Source: Burkholderia sp. FERM BP-3421
GTDB taxonomy: Bacteria; Pseudomonadota; Gammaproteobacteria; Burkholderiales; Burkholderiaceae
Direction: 5' to 3'
Length of the DNA: 64,000 bases
Assembly (NCBI RefSeq): GCF_028657905.1
Contig: NZ_CP117782.1
Coordinates: forward strand, 2,976,001-3,040,000
Shown in pieces: positions 52,444-61,934 of this stretch; the first letter of the stretch is position 1, and every line of letters starts with the position of its first letter. The position numbers and the translations under genes are program-made. The notes beneath the pieces were generated by a model, which was not told where the DNA came from, made no database searches, and worked only from the letters and a program-made list of their open reading frames with translations.

Positions 52444-53189
52444 CGCCGACGCGGATCGACGCGCGTCGCCTGAGCCCGGGTCGCTTCCCCGCTCCGGCGA
52501 CGCGCGCGCTCCGCCTCATATCGATACGGACTCCACACCAATTTAGGCAACGCCGCGCACCATTTCATGTGAATCAGTGCACCACGAAGATATTTAATTA
52601 CAATTCATCGTTTGCTTAAACGTAAATTCTTCCGATATATCCCGCGCCGGAAAATCGATGGCACATATTACGTTCCTGAATACATCAAGGAGTCACGATT
52701 TACCGGAAACCCGTCAAGGGCTTTAGATTACCGTTTGAATAAGCATTCGAATGTAATTAGTATTGCTAGGCCACGCGGCGCGCTATAGAATTCGTCACGT
52801 ATTGATGAGTACCGGCTTTGTCGCGAGGTTGCATGCGTCAAGCCAACCCGACGGTTCCCCGCGCATGACGGCGCGCAACAGCTTTGCGCCGTCTTTCGTC
52901 GCGCGCTTCGCCGCCCCCGCTGCATCCCTTGCCCAGAGGCCCTCGCCCCTGGTCGGGCACTTGCGTCACGCATAAGGTTTCACCCTTCGCAGCACGCTTT
53001 CCGCAGCACGTTTCGCAGTCCAGCAGACGATGTCATACGCTCCGCGACCCGGTTCAGCCCGGCCGCGTGGCGAGTATCGGGGTTCTGATATCGCGCGAGC
53101 GGCATTTGCCGTCTCGCGGGCCTGTTTTCGCCCATATTTATCAGCGCCCCGCTTTTTCGAGCCCCGCTATTCGATTCCAGAGGTGCACT
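52444..53189. other. Upstream region of the lipid biosynthetic operon
   Basis: About 745 bases with an A+T-rich centre (52560-52760) in which a perfect palindrome CATTCGAATG lies at 52744-52753. No gene is supported. The palindrome and its A+T-rich neighbourhood may be a regulator site. The Shine-Dalgarno AGAGGTG at 53179-53185 belongs to the ligase. Confidence 0.45.
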
Positions 53190-54935
53190 TTGGAAAACAC
53201 GATTATTGCTCGTCTGTACGGGCACGCCGATCTCTCGCCGGACAAAGTGGTTTATGCCGACCTGGAGAAAGGCGAAACGCTGCGGCAAACCTGTTCGTTC
53301 GCGCAATTGCGTGAACGCGTCATCTCGATCGCCAATGCGCTGACCGAACTCGGTTACCGCGGCGAGCGCGCGCTGATCCTCGAAACCCGTCCGCTCGACT
53401 TCGTGCAGACCTTCCTCGGCTGTCTCGCGGCAGGCGTGGTCGCGGTGCCGGTCGCGGTGCCGACCGCGAAGCATGCGGCGCTCGCGGCAGGCATCGCGCG
53501 CAGCGCACGCGTGCGCTGCATCCTGTCCGGCCCGCGCGAGCAGCTGCAGCTGCAGGACGCGATGGCCGCGCAGCTCGATCCGATCGCCTGGCACGATGTC
53601 GATACCTTCCCGACCACGCCCGGCGTGCTGCCCGGCCCGGCGCTCGACGCGATCGCCTACGGCGACGCCGAGCGGCTCGCGTTCCTCCAGTACACCTCCG
53701 GGTCGACCGGCCGGCCGAAGGGCGTGATGGTCAGCCATCGCAGCCTGATGGCCAACGAGGCGGTGATCGGCGAGGCGATGCGCATGCACCGCGATTCGGT
53801 GGTGATCGGCTGGCTCCCGCATTACCACGACATGGGCCTGATCGGAAATCTGTTGCAGACGCTCTACCAGGGCGCGCAATGCGTGCTGATGCAGCCGACC
53901 GACTTCGTGCAGAAGCCGGTGCGCTGGCTGCGCGCGATCTCGACCTATCGCGGCACCGTGAGCGGCGGCCCGAACTTCGCCTACGATCTGTGCGTGGCGC
54001 GCATCCCCGCCGAGCAGCGCGCGGGGCTCGATCTCGACAGCTGGGACGTCGCGTATTCGGGCGCCGAGCCGGTCCGCCACGCGACCGTGCAGCGCTTCCT
54101 CGACGCCTACGCGCCGCATGGCCTGCGCGCCGCCTCGATGTTCCCGTGCTACGGGATGGCCGAGGGCACGCTGTTCATCACGGGCGTCACGCCCGGCACG
54201 GGCGTCGAGACGGTCGACCTGGACCGGCGCGCGCTGTCGATCGGCGAGGCGACCCGCCTTGTCGCAGCGGACGCGCCCGACGCCGCGCGCTTCGTCGGCT
54301 GCGGCCACGTACGCGGCGACAGCCGCGTGCTGATCGTGCATCCCGAGACGCGCCTGCCGCTGCCCGAGGGCAGCGTCGGCGAGATCTGGGCGCGCGGCGC
54401 GAGCCTTGCGGACGGCTATTACGGCAACCCCGGCGCAAGCGCCGACACCTTCGGCGCGACGCTCGCCACCGACACCCATCCGCGCGCGCCGCGCTATCTG
54501 CGCACGGGCGATCTCGGCGTGCTGCGCAACGGCCACCTGCTGATCGTCGGCCGCCTCAAGGACGTGCTGATCGTGCGCGGCAAGAACCTGTATCCGCAGG
54601 ATCTCGAACACACGGCGCAAGCCGCGCATCCCGCGCTCGCGGCGGCGGGCGGCGGGGTGTTCCAGCCGCTCGGCGCGGACGACGACCGCATCGTGATCGT
54701 CCACGAGCTGACGCGCCAGGGCACGCGCGAGCCGGACCGCGAGCGGATCGTGGAAGCGATCCGCGCGGCGATCATCGATCGGCAGGGCGTGCGCGTGCAC
54801 GACGTCGTGCTGCTCAAGCCCGGCCACCTGCCGCGCACCACGAGCGGCAAGGTACGCCGCAGCCGCTGCCGCGAGCTGTACGAACGCGGCGAATTCGAAG
54901 CCCTCGACGCCCTCGAACTGACGGAGGCCAGCTAG
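53190..54935 (+). CDS. Fatty acyl-AMP ligase (FAAL)
   Basis: Activates a fatty acid as acyl-AMP and loads it on a carrier protein. 581 residues. The adenylation P-loop is YTSGSTGRPKGV at residue 168, then WLPHYHDMGLIGNLLQTLY, AYSGAEPVRHATVQRF, PCYGMAEGTLFITGV and the C-terminal hinge GRLKDVLIVRGKNLYPQDLE. These are typical of FAALs in polyketide and alkyne pathways, in contrast to CoA ligases. The start is a TTG at 53190 with AGAGGTG at 53179-53185; no ATG nearby is in frame. The next gene begins directly after its TAG stop. It is the probable entry point of the pathway. Confidence 0.92.
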   Translation: MENTIIARLYGHADLSPDKVVYADLEKGETLRQTCSFAQLRERVISIANALTELGYRGERALILETRPLDFVQTFLGCLAAGVVAVPVAVPTAKHAALAAGIARSARVRCILSGPREQLQLQDAMAAQLDPIAWHDVDTFPTTPGVLPGPALDAIAYGDAERLAFLQYTSGSTGRPKGVMVSHRSLMANEAVIGEAMRMHRDSVVIGWLPHYHDMGLIGNLLQTLYQGAQCVLMQPTDFVQKPVRWLRAISTYRGTVSGGPNFAYDLCVARIPAEQRAGLDLDSWDVAYSGAEPVRHATVQRFLDAYAPHGLRAASMFPCYGMAEGTLFITGVTPGTGVETVDLDRRALSIGEATRLVAADAPDAARFVGCGHVRGDSRVLIVHPETRLPLPEGSVGEIWARGASLADGYYGNPGASADTFGATLATDTHPRAPRYLRTGDLGVLRNGHLLIVGRLKDVLIVRGKNLYPQDLEHTAQAAHPALAAAGGGVFQPLGADDDRIVIVHELTRQGTREPDRERIVEAIRAAIIDRQGVRVHDVVLLKPGHLPRTTSGKVRRSRCRELYERGEFEALDALELTEAS

Positions 54936-55919
54936 ATGGAACGGTCCGATCCCCTCAACGCGCCCGCGCGCCCGGCGCGCGCCGCGCTCGCGACCAACGG
55001 CGGTCTCGCGCACTGGCTGCACGCGCTCCTGATCGTGGCGCTGCCCACCCTCGCGCTGCTGTATGCGTGCTGGGCCGCCGCCGCCGGCCAGGTGCGCACC
55101 TGGCAGGTGGTGCTGATGCTGGCCTCGTACTTCCTGACCACGCTCGCGATCACGGTCGGCTATCACCGCATGCTCACGCACTACGCGTTCCAGGCGCGGC
55201 GCGGCGTCAAGGCGGTGCTCACGATCGTCGCGTGCATGGCCGCGCAAGGCCCGCCGCTCTACTGGGTCAGCAACCACCGGCGCCACCACCGCTTCGTCGA
55301 CCGCGACGGCGATCCGCATTCGCCGCTGATCAGCGAAGGCCGCGCGCTCGGCAAGTGGCGCGGCTTCTGGCACGCGCACGTCGGCTGGACCTTCGGCCAC
55401 GGCCTGTCGAATTCGCTCGAGTACTGCCCGGACCTGCTGCGCGATCCGGTCGTGCGCTGGGTCGGCCGCCACTACTTCAAGTGGCTGCTGCTCGGGCTCG
55501 TGCTGCCCGGCGTCGTCGGCTACGCGATCGAGGGCAGCTGGCGGGGCTTCGCGCTCGGCGTGGTGTGGGGCGGGTTCGTGCGCATGTTCGTCACGAACCA
55601 GCTCACCAACGGCATCAATTCCGCCGCGCATCTGTGGGGCTACCAGCGCTACGCGCTCGGCGACAGCAGCCGCAACAACTGGTTTCTCGGCATCTTCACG
55701 CTCGGCGAGGGTTGGCACAACAACCATCACGCGAGCGGCACCGCCGCGGTGTTCTCGCGCGCCTGGTACGAGATCGACATCGGCGGGGCCTTCGTCCTGC
55801 TGCTCGAACGGCTCGGCCTCGTCCACGACGTGCGCCGCCCCGATTACGTCGCAGCCAGGCGCGGCACGACGGCCGCGTCGTCTTCCACGCCCCATTCCAG
55901 AGAGGAGCAGTCCAGATGA
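54936..55919 (+). CDS. Membrane fatty-acid desaturase, first
   Basis: Di-iron membrane desaturase of 327 residues. Histidine boxes: HRMLTH at 77-82, HRRHH at 114-118 and HNNHH at 261-265, with FVDRDGDPHSP after the second. About four membrane helices. It belongs to the delta-9-type acyl-CoA/acyl-ACP desaturase family, of which some members form alkynes (JamB/CayB type). The substrate is probably the chain on the carrier protein at 57000. It has no gap to the ligase and overlaps the next gene by four bases (ATGA). Confidence 0.92.
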   Translation: MERSDPLNAPARPARAALATNGGLAHWLHALLIVALPTLALLYACWAAAAGQVRTWQVVLMLASYFLTTLAITVGYHRMLTHYAFQARRGVKAVLTIVACMAAQGPPLYWVSNHRRHHRFVDRDGDPHSPLISEGRALGKWRGFWHAHVGWTFGHGLSNSLEYCPDLLRDPVVRWVGRHYFKWLLLGLVLPGVVGYAIEGSWRGFALGVVWGGFVRMFVTNQLTNGINSAAHLWGYQRYALGDSSRNNWFLGIFTLGEGWHNNHHASGTAAVFSRAWYEIDIGGAFVLLLERLGLVHDVRRPDYVAARRGTTAASSSTPHSREEQSR

Positions 55920-56911
55920 AAGCGGTCGAATCGATCTCACCCGCGCCGGTCCTGCCCGCGCTCGCAACCGGCGCGCCGTCGTCGAAATACAAGCGCACCG
56001 TCGACAGCCCGCGTTTCAAGCGGATCCAGCACATCCACACGGCCATCATGACCGGCTCGGGCCTCGGCGGCCTGATCGCCGCGATCCTGCTCGACCGTTT
56101 CGTGCACCCGGTGTCGGGCGCGGCGCTCGGCATCTTCCTGCTGTTCTTCTTCTTCGTCGGCATGGGGCTCACGATCGGCTACCACCGCCACTTCACGCAC
56201 CGCAGCTACAAGGCGCCGACCGCGTTCCGGATGGGCCTCGGCATTCTCGGCTCGATGGCGGGCCAGGGGCCGATCGTGTTCTGGACCGCGCTGCACCGCA
56301 TGCATCACGAGCTGGCCGACCGCGAAGGCGATCCGCACTCGCCGAACCTGCACGGCCCGGGCGCCTGGAACCGGTTGAAGGGCGTGTATCACGCCTACGT
56401 CGGCTGGACCGTCAAGCACGAAGTGCCGAACGCGAACTTCTACGCGCGCGACCTGCTCGCCGATCAGCCGATCATGTGGGTCAACAAGCGCTACTACCAG
56501 TGGGTGCTGCTCGGCCTCGCGCTGCCCGCCGCGCTCGGCTACCTGCTCACGGGCACCGCCTACGGCGCGCTGGAAGGCTTCCTGTGGGGCGGGCTGATCC
56601 GCATGTTCGCGCTGCACAACATGATCTGGTGGATCACCTCGCTCGCGCACGTGCTCGGCAAGCGCGACTACGTCGGCCGCGATCTCAGCACCAACAACTT
56701 CTGGGTCGCGATCCCGACGCTCGGCGAATCCTGGCACAACAACCATCACGCATTCCCGCGCGCCGCGATCCTATCGCTGCACTGGTGGCAGATCGACATC
56801 AGCGGCGGCGTACTCGTGGTGCTGGAAAAACTCGGCGTCGTGACCGAGGTGTGCCGCGTGACCCCCGCCGAACGCGCGCGCCGCACGCTCGCGCCGCGCG
56901 GCCAGGCATGA
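55916..56911 (+). CDS. Membrane fatty-acid desaturase, second
   Basis: 331 residues with boxes HRHFTH (90-95), HRMHH (127-131) and HNNHH (274-278). Hydrophobic spans FLLFFFFVGMGLTIGY and others. Same family as the first desaturase but clearly different in sequence, so it probably acts at another position or takes the first double bond further. Two desaturases in series are the minimum for a diene or an alkyne. Followed after 88 bases by the carrier protein. Confidence 0.92.
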   Translation: MKAVESISPAPVLPALATGAPSSKYKRTVDSPRFKRIQHIHTAIMTGSGLGGLIAAILLDRFVHPVSGAALGIFLLFFFFVGMGLTIGYHRHFTHRSYKAPTAFRMGLGILGSMAGQGPIVFWTALHRMHHELADREGDPHSPNLHGPGAWNRLKGVYHAYVGWTVKHEVPNANFYARDLLADQPIMWVNKRYYQWVLLGLALPAALGYLLTGTAYGALEGFLWGGLIRMFALHNMIWWITSLAHVLGKRDYVGRDLSTNNFWVAIPTLGESWHNNHHAFPRAAILSLHWWQIDISGGVLVVLEKLGVVTEVCRVTPAERARRTLAPRGQA

Positions 56912-56999
56912 CGCGTCCGCCGCTTTCGTTTCGCGCGCCGGCCCGCCGCCGGCGCGCTGCTTCCCCGCAGTCCAATCACCAAACCGAGGGATCCACGCA

Positions 57000-57290
57000 A
57001 TGAACGACATCACCGCCCAAGACCCGCTCGTCGCCACGCCGTCCAGCGCGCCCGACCAGGAGGAGCAGATCGTCCAATGGCTGCGGCTGTACATCGCCGA
57101 CGTGCTCGGCGTGCCCCCGGAGCGCATCAACACCGAGGCGAGCTTCCAGCAGCTCGGCCTCGATTCGTCGGCCGCCGTCGGCATGACGGGCGACCTCGGC
57201 GAGTGGCTCGGCCGCGAGATCGACGCGGCAGCCGCCTACGACCATCCGTCGATTCAGGCGCTCGCGCACGCGCTCGCCAAGGAGATCTGA
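57000..57290 (+). CDS. Acyl carrier protein, first
   Basis: 96 residues; the phosphopantetheine Ser is Ser56 in LGLDSSAAVG. It resembles PKS-type carrier proteins of FAAL systems, not the FAS ACP. It presumably accepts the fatty acid from the FAAL and presents it to the desaturases. One base from the methyltransferase start. Confidence 0.93.
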   Translation: MNDITAQDPLVATPSSAPDQEEQIVQWLRLYIADVLGVPPERINTEASFQQLGLDSSAAVGMTGDLGEWLGREIDAAAAYDHPSIQALAHALAKEI

Positions 57291-57291
57291 C

Positions 57292-58191
57292 GTGACCGTC
57301 GATACGCTCATCGATCCGCCCGCCACCGGCGCGTCCGCCGACGCGATCCAGCACCACTACGACGTCGGCAATCCGTTCTACGCACTGTGGCTCGACCCGG
57401 GCATGACCTATTCGAGCGCACTCTGGCTCGACGGCAGCGAGGATCTCGAAACCGCGCAGCGCAACAAGCAGGACTGGCACATCGACCGCTCGGGCATCGC
57501 GCGGGGCAAGCGCCTGCTCGACGTCGGCTGCGGCTGGGGCGGCCTGATGCGGCGCGCGCTCGCGCGCCATCCCGAGATCGAATGCGTCGGGCTCACGCTG
57601 AGCCAGGCGCAGGCCGACTACATCAACGCGCTGAACGAATCGCGCATCGAGGTGCGCCTCGAAAGCTGGGCCGATCATCAGCCGGACCAGGGCTATGACG
57701 GGATCGTGTCGGTCGGCGCGTTCGAGCACTTCGCGCGCCTCGACCAGCCGCTCGACGAGAAGATCGCCGGCTATCGCCGGTTCTTCACGTTCTGCCACGA
57801 CCGCCTCGGCCCCGAGGGCCAGGTGTCGCTGCAGACGATCACCTACGAGAACGCCGCCCGCGAGCAGTTCAGCGCGTTCTTCGCGACGGAGATCTTCCCC
57901 GAGTCCGACCTGCCGCATCTGGCCGAGATCTGCGAGGCCGCGCGCGGCCTGTTCGAGATCGTCGAGCTGCGCAACGACCGCCACCATTACGCGCGCACGC
58001 TGCGCCACTGGCAGCGCCGCCTGCGCGAGCACAAGGAAGAGGCGCTCGCGCTCGTCGGCGAGGCGAAGTACCGCGACTACGACAAGTACCTCGCGCTGAT
58101 GGTGGTCGCGTTCCACACCGGCACGATGAACCTGTCGCGTCTCGCGCTGCGCCGGCTGCCCGGCTCGACGCCGCTGTCGCGCGGAGCCTGA
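57292..58191 (+). CDS. Cyclopropane-fatty-acid-synthase-type methyltransferase
   Basis: 299 residues, one domain. HHYDVGNPFYALWLDPGMTY is the CFA/mycolic cyclopropane synthase hallmark, the SAM motif is LLDVGCGWGG at about 75-84, and VSVGAFEHFARLDQ carries the Glu-His of the bicarbonate site. It adds a methylene or methyl group from SAM to a double bond, so a cyclopropane or branched methyl group in the product is likely. It lacks the N-terminal domain of E. coli CFA synthase, so it resembles the shorter actinobacterial enzymes. Starts with GTG one base after the carrier protein. Confidence 0.9.
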   Translation: MTVDTLIDPPATGASADAIQHHYDVGNPFYALWLDPGMTYSSALWLDGSEDLETAQRNKQDWHIDRSGIARGKRLLDVGCGWGGLMRRALARHPEIECVGLTLSQAQADYINALNESRIEVRLESWADHQPDQGYDGIVSVGAFEHFARLDQPLDEKIAGYRRFFTFCHDRLGPEGQVSLQTITYENAAREQFSAFFATEIFPESDLPHLAEICEAARGLFEIVELRNDRHHYARTLRHWQRRLREHKEEALALVGEAKYRDYDKYLALMVVAFHTGTMNLSRLALRRLPGSTPLSRGA

Positions 58192-58192
58192 C

Positions 58193-60283
58193 GTGGCGCA
58201 GCGTCCCATCGCGGTCATCGGCATCGGCGCGCGCTTTCCTCAGTCGGACGGGCTCGACGCGTTCTGGCGCAATCTCGTCAGCGCGCGGGATTGCGTGTGC
58301 GAGATTCCGGCCGAGCGCTGGGACGCCGGGCCCTTCGTCGGCGGCGGCCCGGGCGAGCCCGGCCGCCTGTATGCGCCGCGCGCGGGCATGGACGCCGACG
58401 CGGACTGCTATGACGCGGATTTCTTCCAGCTCGATCCGGGCGAGACCGCGCGCATGGATCCGCAGCAGGGGCTCGCGCTCGAGCTTGCATGGCATGCGTG
58501 CGAGGACGCCGGGATGTCGCCCGCCACGCTCGCCGGCCGCAACGTCGGCGTGTATGTCGGCGTCAGCACCCGCGACTTCGACCGGCGCATGGCGAACCGC
58601 TGGCCGCACATCGACGCGCGCACCAGCACCGGCGCGAGCGGCGCGATCGTGGCCAACCGCATCTCCTACGTGTTCGGCCTCACCGGCCCCAGCCTCGCGA
58701 TCGATGGCGCGTGCGCCTCGTCGCTGGCTTCGGTGCACCAGGCCTGCCGCGCGCTCGACGACGACGAATGCGAGCTCGCGCTCGCGGGCGGCGTCCAGCT
58801 GATCCTGTCGCCCGCCAACATCATCGCGTTCTCGCAGCACGGCCTGCTCGCGCGCGACGGCCGCTGCAAGCCGTTTTCCGCGCAGGCCGACGGCTACGTG
58901 TGCGGCGAGGGCGGCGGCTTCCTGCTGCTCAAGCCGCTTGAACACGCCGAGCGCGACGGCGACCTGATCCGCGCGGTATTGGTCGGCAGTGCGATCAATC
59001 ACAACGGCCGCAGCAACGGGCTGTCGGCGCCGTATCGCGCGGCCCAACAGCAGGCGATGCGCACCGCGCTGTCGCGCGCGGGCGTCGCGCCCGCTTCGAT
59101 CGGCTATGTCGAGGCGCATTCGCCCGGCACGCTGATCGGCGACCTGATCGAGATCCAGGCGATCCGCGATGTATACGGCGCGCAGCGCGACGACGCCGAG
59201 CCCTGCTTCGTCGGCTCGGTGAAATCGAACATCGGCCACCTGGAGGCGGCCGCCGGCATCGCCGCGCTGGTCAAGACCGCGTTGATGGTCGAGCACGGCA
59301 CGCTCGTGCCGAGCCTCCACTGCGAGACGCCGAACGCGCCGCTCAAGCTCGCACAGGGGCCGGTCCGGCTCAGCGACCGCGTGCGGCCGTGGAGCGACGC
59401 CGCCGGCCCGCGCCGCGCGGGCGTCAGCGCGTTCAGCTTCGGCGGCGGCAACGCGCACGTGATCGTCGAGCAACCGCCGCTTTCGCGCGCGGCGCCGGAC
59501 ACGGACGCCGCCGGCCCGTGGGTGATCGCCGTCAGCGCGGCGACCGACGTCGCGTTCGCGCGGGTCGCCGCCGCCTATGCGCAGCAGATCCTCGCGCTGC
59601 GCGACGCCGGCGCGTCGTCGGCCTCGCTGCGCGATTTCTGCGCGGCCACGCTGGCGAGCCGCCAGCCGCTCGCGCGCCGCCGCGCGTTCGTCGTGCGCGA
59701 CTGGGACGACGCGCTCGCCGCGCTCGCCGTCGCGCATCCCGTCGAGGCGGCCGGCGCGGCGATCTGTCGGCTCGCGCTCGACGACGCGGCGGACGAGACC
59801 GCGAACGCATCCTGGCCCGCGCTCGACATCGGGCTGGACGACGCCACGACGCGCGCGCTGCTGCGCCCGGTCGCGCTGCTCGCGCGGCTCGGCGCGACGG
59901 CCGTGCAGATCGACGGCGAGGCGCCGGCGCTCGCCGTCGCGACCGCTCACGCGAGCGGGCTCGGCCTGCGCGTCACGCGCCACGACGCGAGCCGCGCGCG
60001 CGGCCCGGCGCTCGTGCTGTGCGCGCCCGGCGCGCCCGCCGAGTTCGCCTGGCGGGCCGACGCGCCGGCGCGCGCCGAAGGCGCCCGGCTCGCCGCGCTG
60101 CTGTACGAGCGGGGCCTGCCGCTCGCATGGCCCGCCTATGCCGCGCTGGCCGGCGCGGCGCGCACGCGGCTGCCGCGCTATCCGTTCGATCGCAGCCGAC
60201 ATCACGTCGTGCACGACGACATCGATCCCGACCGTCCGCAGGCGGAGACGGTCGCCTTTCCTTCCTTGAGAGTGCTGCCATGA
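58193..60283 (+). CDS. Stand-alone ketosynthase with PKS linker
   Basis: 696 residues. The ketosynthase occupies about 1-430: PIAVIGIGARFPQSDGLDAF, active Cys174 in DGACASSLAS, His309 in VEAHSPGT and His349 in SNIGHLEAAAG. All three are present, so it is expected to condense. The remaining 260 residues resemble the post-KS linker of trans-AT polyketide synthases (VSAATDVAFARVAAAYAQQI ... TRLPRYPFDRSRHHV), and no acyltransferase GHSxG motif is present. So malonyl loading must come from elsewhere, such as FabD. The VEAHGTGT motif is altered to VEAHSPGT. The stop overlaps the next start (ATGA). Confidence 0.9.
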   Translation: MAQRPIAVIGIGARFPQSDGLDAFWRNLVSARDCVCEIPAERWDAGPFVGGGPGEPGRLYAPRAGMDADADCYDADFFQLDPGETARMDPQQGLALELAWHACEDAGMSPATLAGRNVGVYVGVSTRDFDRRMANRWPHIDARTSTGASGAIVANRISYVFGLTGPSLAIDGACASSLASVHQACRALDDDECELALAGGVQLILSPANIIAFSQHGLLARDGRCKPFSAQADGYVCGEGGGFLLLKPLEHAERDGDLIRAVLVGSAINHNGRSNGLSAPYRAAQQQAMRTALSRAGVAPASIGYVEAHSPGTLIGDLIEIQAIRDVYGAQRDDAEPCFVGSVKSNIGHLEAAAGIAALVKTALMVEHGTLVPSLHCETPNAPLKLAQGPVRLSDRVRPWSDAAGPRRAGVSAFSFGGGNAHVIVEQPPLSRAAPDTDAAGPWVIAVSAATDVAFARVAAAYAQQILALRDAGASSASLRDFCAATLASRQPLARRRAFVVRDWDDALAALAVAHPVEAAGAAICRLALDDAADETANASWPALDIGLDDATTRALLRPVALLARLGATAVQIDGEAPALAVATAHASGLGLRVTRHDASRARGPALVLCAPGAPAEFAWRADAPARAEGARLAALLYERGLPLAWPAYAALAGAARTRLPRYPFDRSRHHVVHDDIDPDRPQAETVAFPSLRVLP

Positions 60284-60549
60284 CCCAGACGACCATCGCT
60301 CAACCGACCCAGGCCGACATCGCGGACTGGCTGATCCAGCGCTTCGCCGGCATCCTCGACGTACCGGCCGACCAGATCGACGCGACGCGCCCGTTCGTCG
60401 ACTACCACCTCGACTCCGCGGTCGCGGTGACCGTGACCCGCGAGCTGGGCGCGTGGCTGAGCCAGGATCTGCCGATCACGCTGTTCTGGGAGTACCCGAA
60501 CATCGACAGCCTGTCGGCCGCGCTCGATACGCGCGACACGACGCACTGA
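60280..60549 (+). CDS. Acyl carrier protein, second
   Basis: 89 residues; the Ser is Ser46 in VDYHLDSAVAVTVT. The usual Gly of the (L)GxDS motif is His here. It is coupled to the ketosynthase (four-base overlap), so it is the natural carrier of the extender or elongated chain. Clearly different from the first carrier protein. Confidence 0.9.
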   Translation: MTQTTIAQPTQADIADWLIQRFAGILDVPADQIDATRPFVDYHLDSAVAVTVTRELGAWLSQDLPITLFWEYPNIDSLSAALDTRDTTH

Positions 60550-60574
60550 CCCCGAACCGCAGGAGAACCCCGTC

Positions 60575-61858
60575 ATGTCCCTCGTCGCCAACGGGCTCGA
60601 CAGCGTCGCGCCGCCGGCCGCCCGGCCGCCTGCGCTGCTGTTCAATCCGAATGATCCGCAGTTCAACCAGAACCCCTACCCGCACTACGCGCGCCTGCGC
60701 AACGAGGACCCGGTGCACCGCAGCCCGATCGGCGTGTGGTTTCTCAGCAAGTACGCGCACGTGCGCGGCACGCTGAAGGACCGGCGCTTCAACACGCCGG
60801 ACATTCCCGGCCAGCTGCGCAAGAAGAACGAGATCCTCAAGACGCGGCGCATCTCGCCGACCCAGCCGGCCAACATCGACTCGCTGGTCTCGAACGCGGA
60901 GAAGTGGTTCGTATTCCTCGACGGCGCCGAGCACATGCGCCTGCGCAACCTCGTGTCGGCCGCGTTCCAGCGCCGCCAGGCCGAGACCATGCGCGCGCAG
61001 ATCCGCGCGGAGGCGAACGCGCTGCTCGATCGGCTGAACGGCCAGCCGACCGTCGACCTGATGGTCGACTACGCGGCCAAGCTGCCGCAGCACGTGATCG
61101 CGAACGTGCTCGGGCTGCCGCGCGAGGACTTCGAACGCTGCGCATCGTGGGCGACCGCGATGGGCCGGCTGTTCGATCCGCTCGTGTCGTTCGACGAGTA
61201 CGCCGTGCTCAACGAGAGTTCGATCGCGTTCCTCGACTATCTGCGCGAGCTCGTCGCGCAGCGTCGCGCGGAACCGCGCGACGACCTGATCAGCGCGCTG
61301 ATCGAGGCGCGCGACGAAGGCGACCGGCTCAGTGAATCGGAGCTGCTGTCGATCATCATCTTCAACTTCGGCGCCGGCGAGGAGACGGTCGCGAGCCTGA
61401 TCGGCAACGGCTGCCTCGCGCTGCTCCAGCATCCGGAGCAGATGCGCCGGCTGCGCGACGATCCGGCGTTGATGCCGAGCGCGGTCGAGGAAATGCTGCG
61501 CTACGACCCGCCGCTGCAGATGACCTCGCGCTACGCGAACGAGGACCTCGAAATCGAGGGCCGCCAGATCGCCAAGGGCGACCAGGTCTACGTGATCCTC
61601 GGCTCCGCGAATCGCGATCCCGAGCAGTTCCCGGACCCCGACGCGTTCGACGTCGGGCGCGAGCGTTCGCATCACATGGCATTCGCGGACGGCCATCACT
61701 ACTGCGTGGGCGCGCAGCTCGCGCGCATCGAGGCGCAGGAGGGTTTCGCGGCCTTGCTCGAGCGCTATCCGAGCCTGTCGCTGTCCGAGCAGTCGCTCAG
61801 CTATCGCAGCCATACGGTGCTGCGCAGCCTCACGCACCTGTACGCGCGCACGATCTGA
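60575..61858 (+). CDS. Cytochrome P450
   Basis: 427 residues, soluble bacterial class. I-helix oxygen groove FGAGEETVASL, heme loop FADGHHYCVGAQLARIEA with Cys377 as ligand, and EEMLRYDPPL after the K-helix ExxR region (the region reads SAVEEMLRY). It probably hydroxylates or otherwise oxidises the chain, as CayG does in caryoynencin synthesis. Electron partners are not in the operon. AGGAG lies upstream of the ATG. Confidence 0.94.
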   Translation: MSLVANGLDSVAPPAARPPALLFNPNDPQFNQNPYPHYARLRNEDPVHRSPIGVWFLSKYAHVRGTLKDRRFNTPDIPGQLRKKNEILKTRRISPTQPANIDSLVSNAEKWFVFLDGAEHMRLRNLVSAAFQRRQAETMRAQIRAEANALLDRLNGQPTVDLMVDYAAKLPQHVIANVLGLPREDFERCASWATAMGRLFDPLVSFDEYAVLNESSIAFLDYLRELVAQRRAEPRDDLISALIEARDEGDRLSESELLSIIIFNFGAGEETVASLIGNGCLALLQHPEQMRRLRDDPALMPSAVEEMLRYDPPLQMTSRYANEDLEIEGRQIAKGDQVYVILGSANRDPEQFPDPDAFDVGRERSHHMAFADGHHYCVGAQLARIEAQEGFAALLERYPSLSLSEQSLSYRSHTVLRSLTHLYARTI

Positions 61859-61934
61859 CGCGCCGCGCGCGCCGGCCGCCGTCACGGGGCCGGCGCGCGA
61901 CGTTTTCTTCATTCCCGCAATCAGGGCCACCGAC

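Noticed and set aside
52444..53189. LuxR-type quorum-sensing box upstream of the lipid operon
   Set aside because: I looked for a CTGT...ACAG dyad and found none convincing; only the CATTCGAATG palindrome stands out.
52980..55967. A 995-codon open frame on the minus strand
   Set aside because: It lies antisense to the ligase and desaturase genes and is rich in Arg, Ala and Glu-Arg repeats; high-GC DNA opens such frames by codon bias. The sense proteins have clear catalytic motifs.
57869..60214. A 781-codon minus-strand frame opposite the ketosynthase
   Set aside because: Shadow frame rich in Arg-Ala-Arg; no motif.
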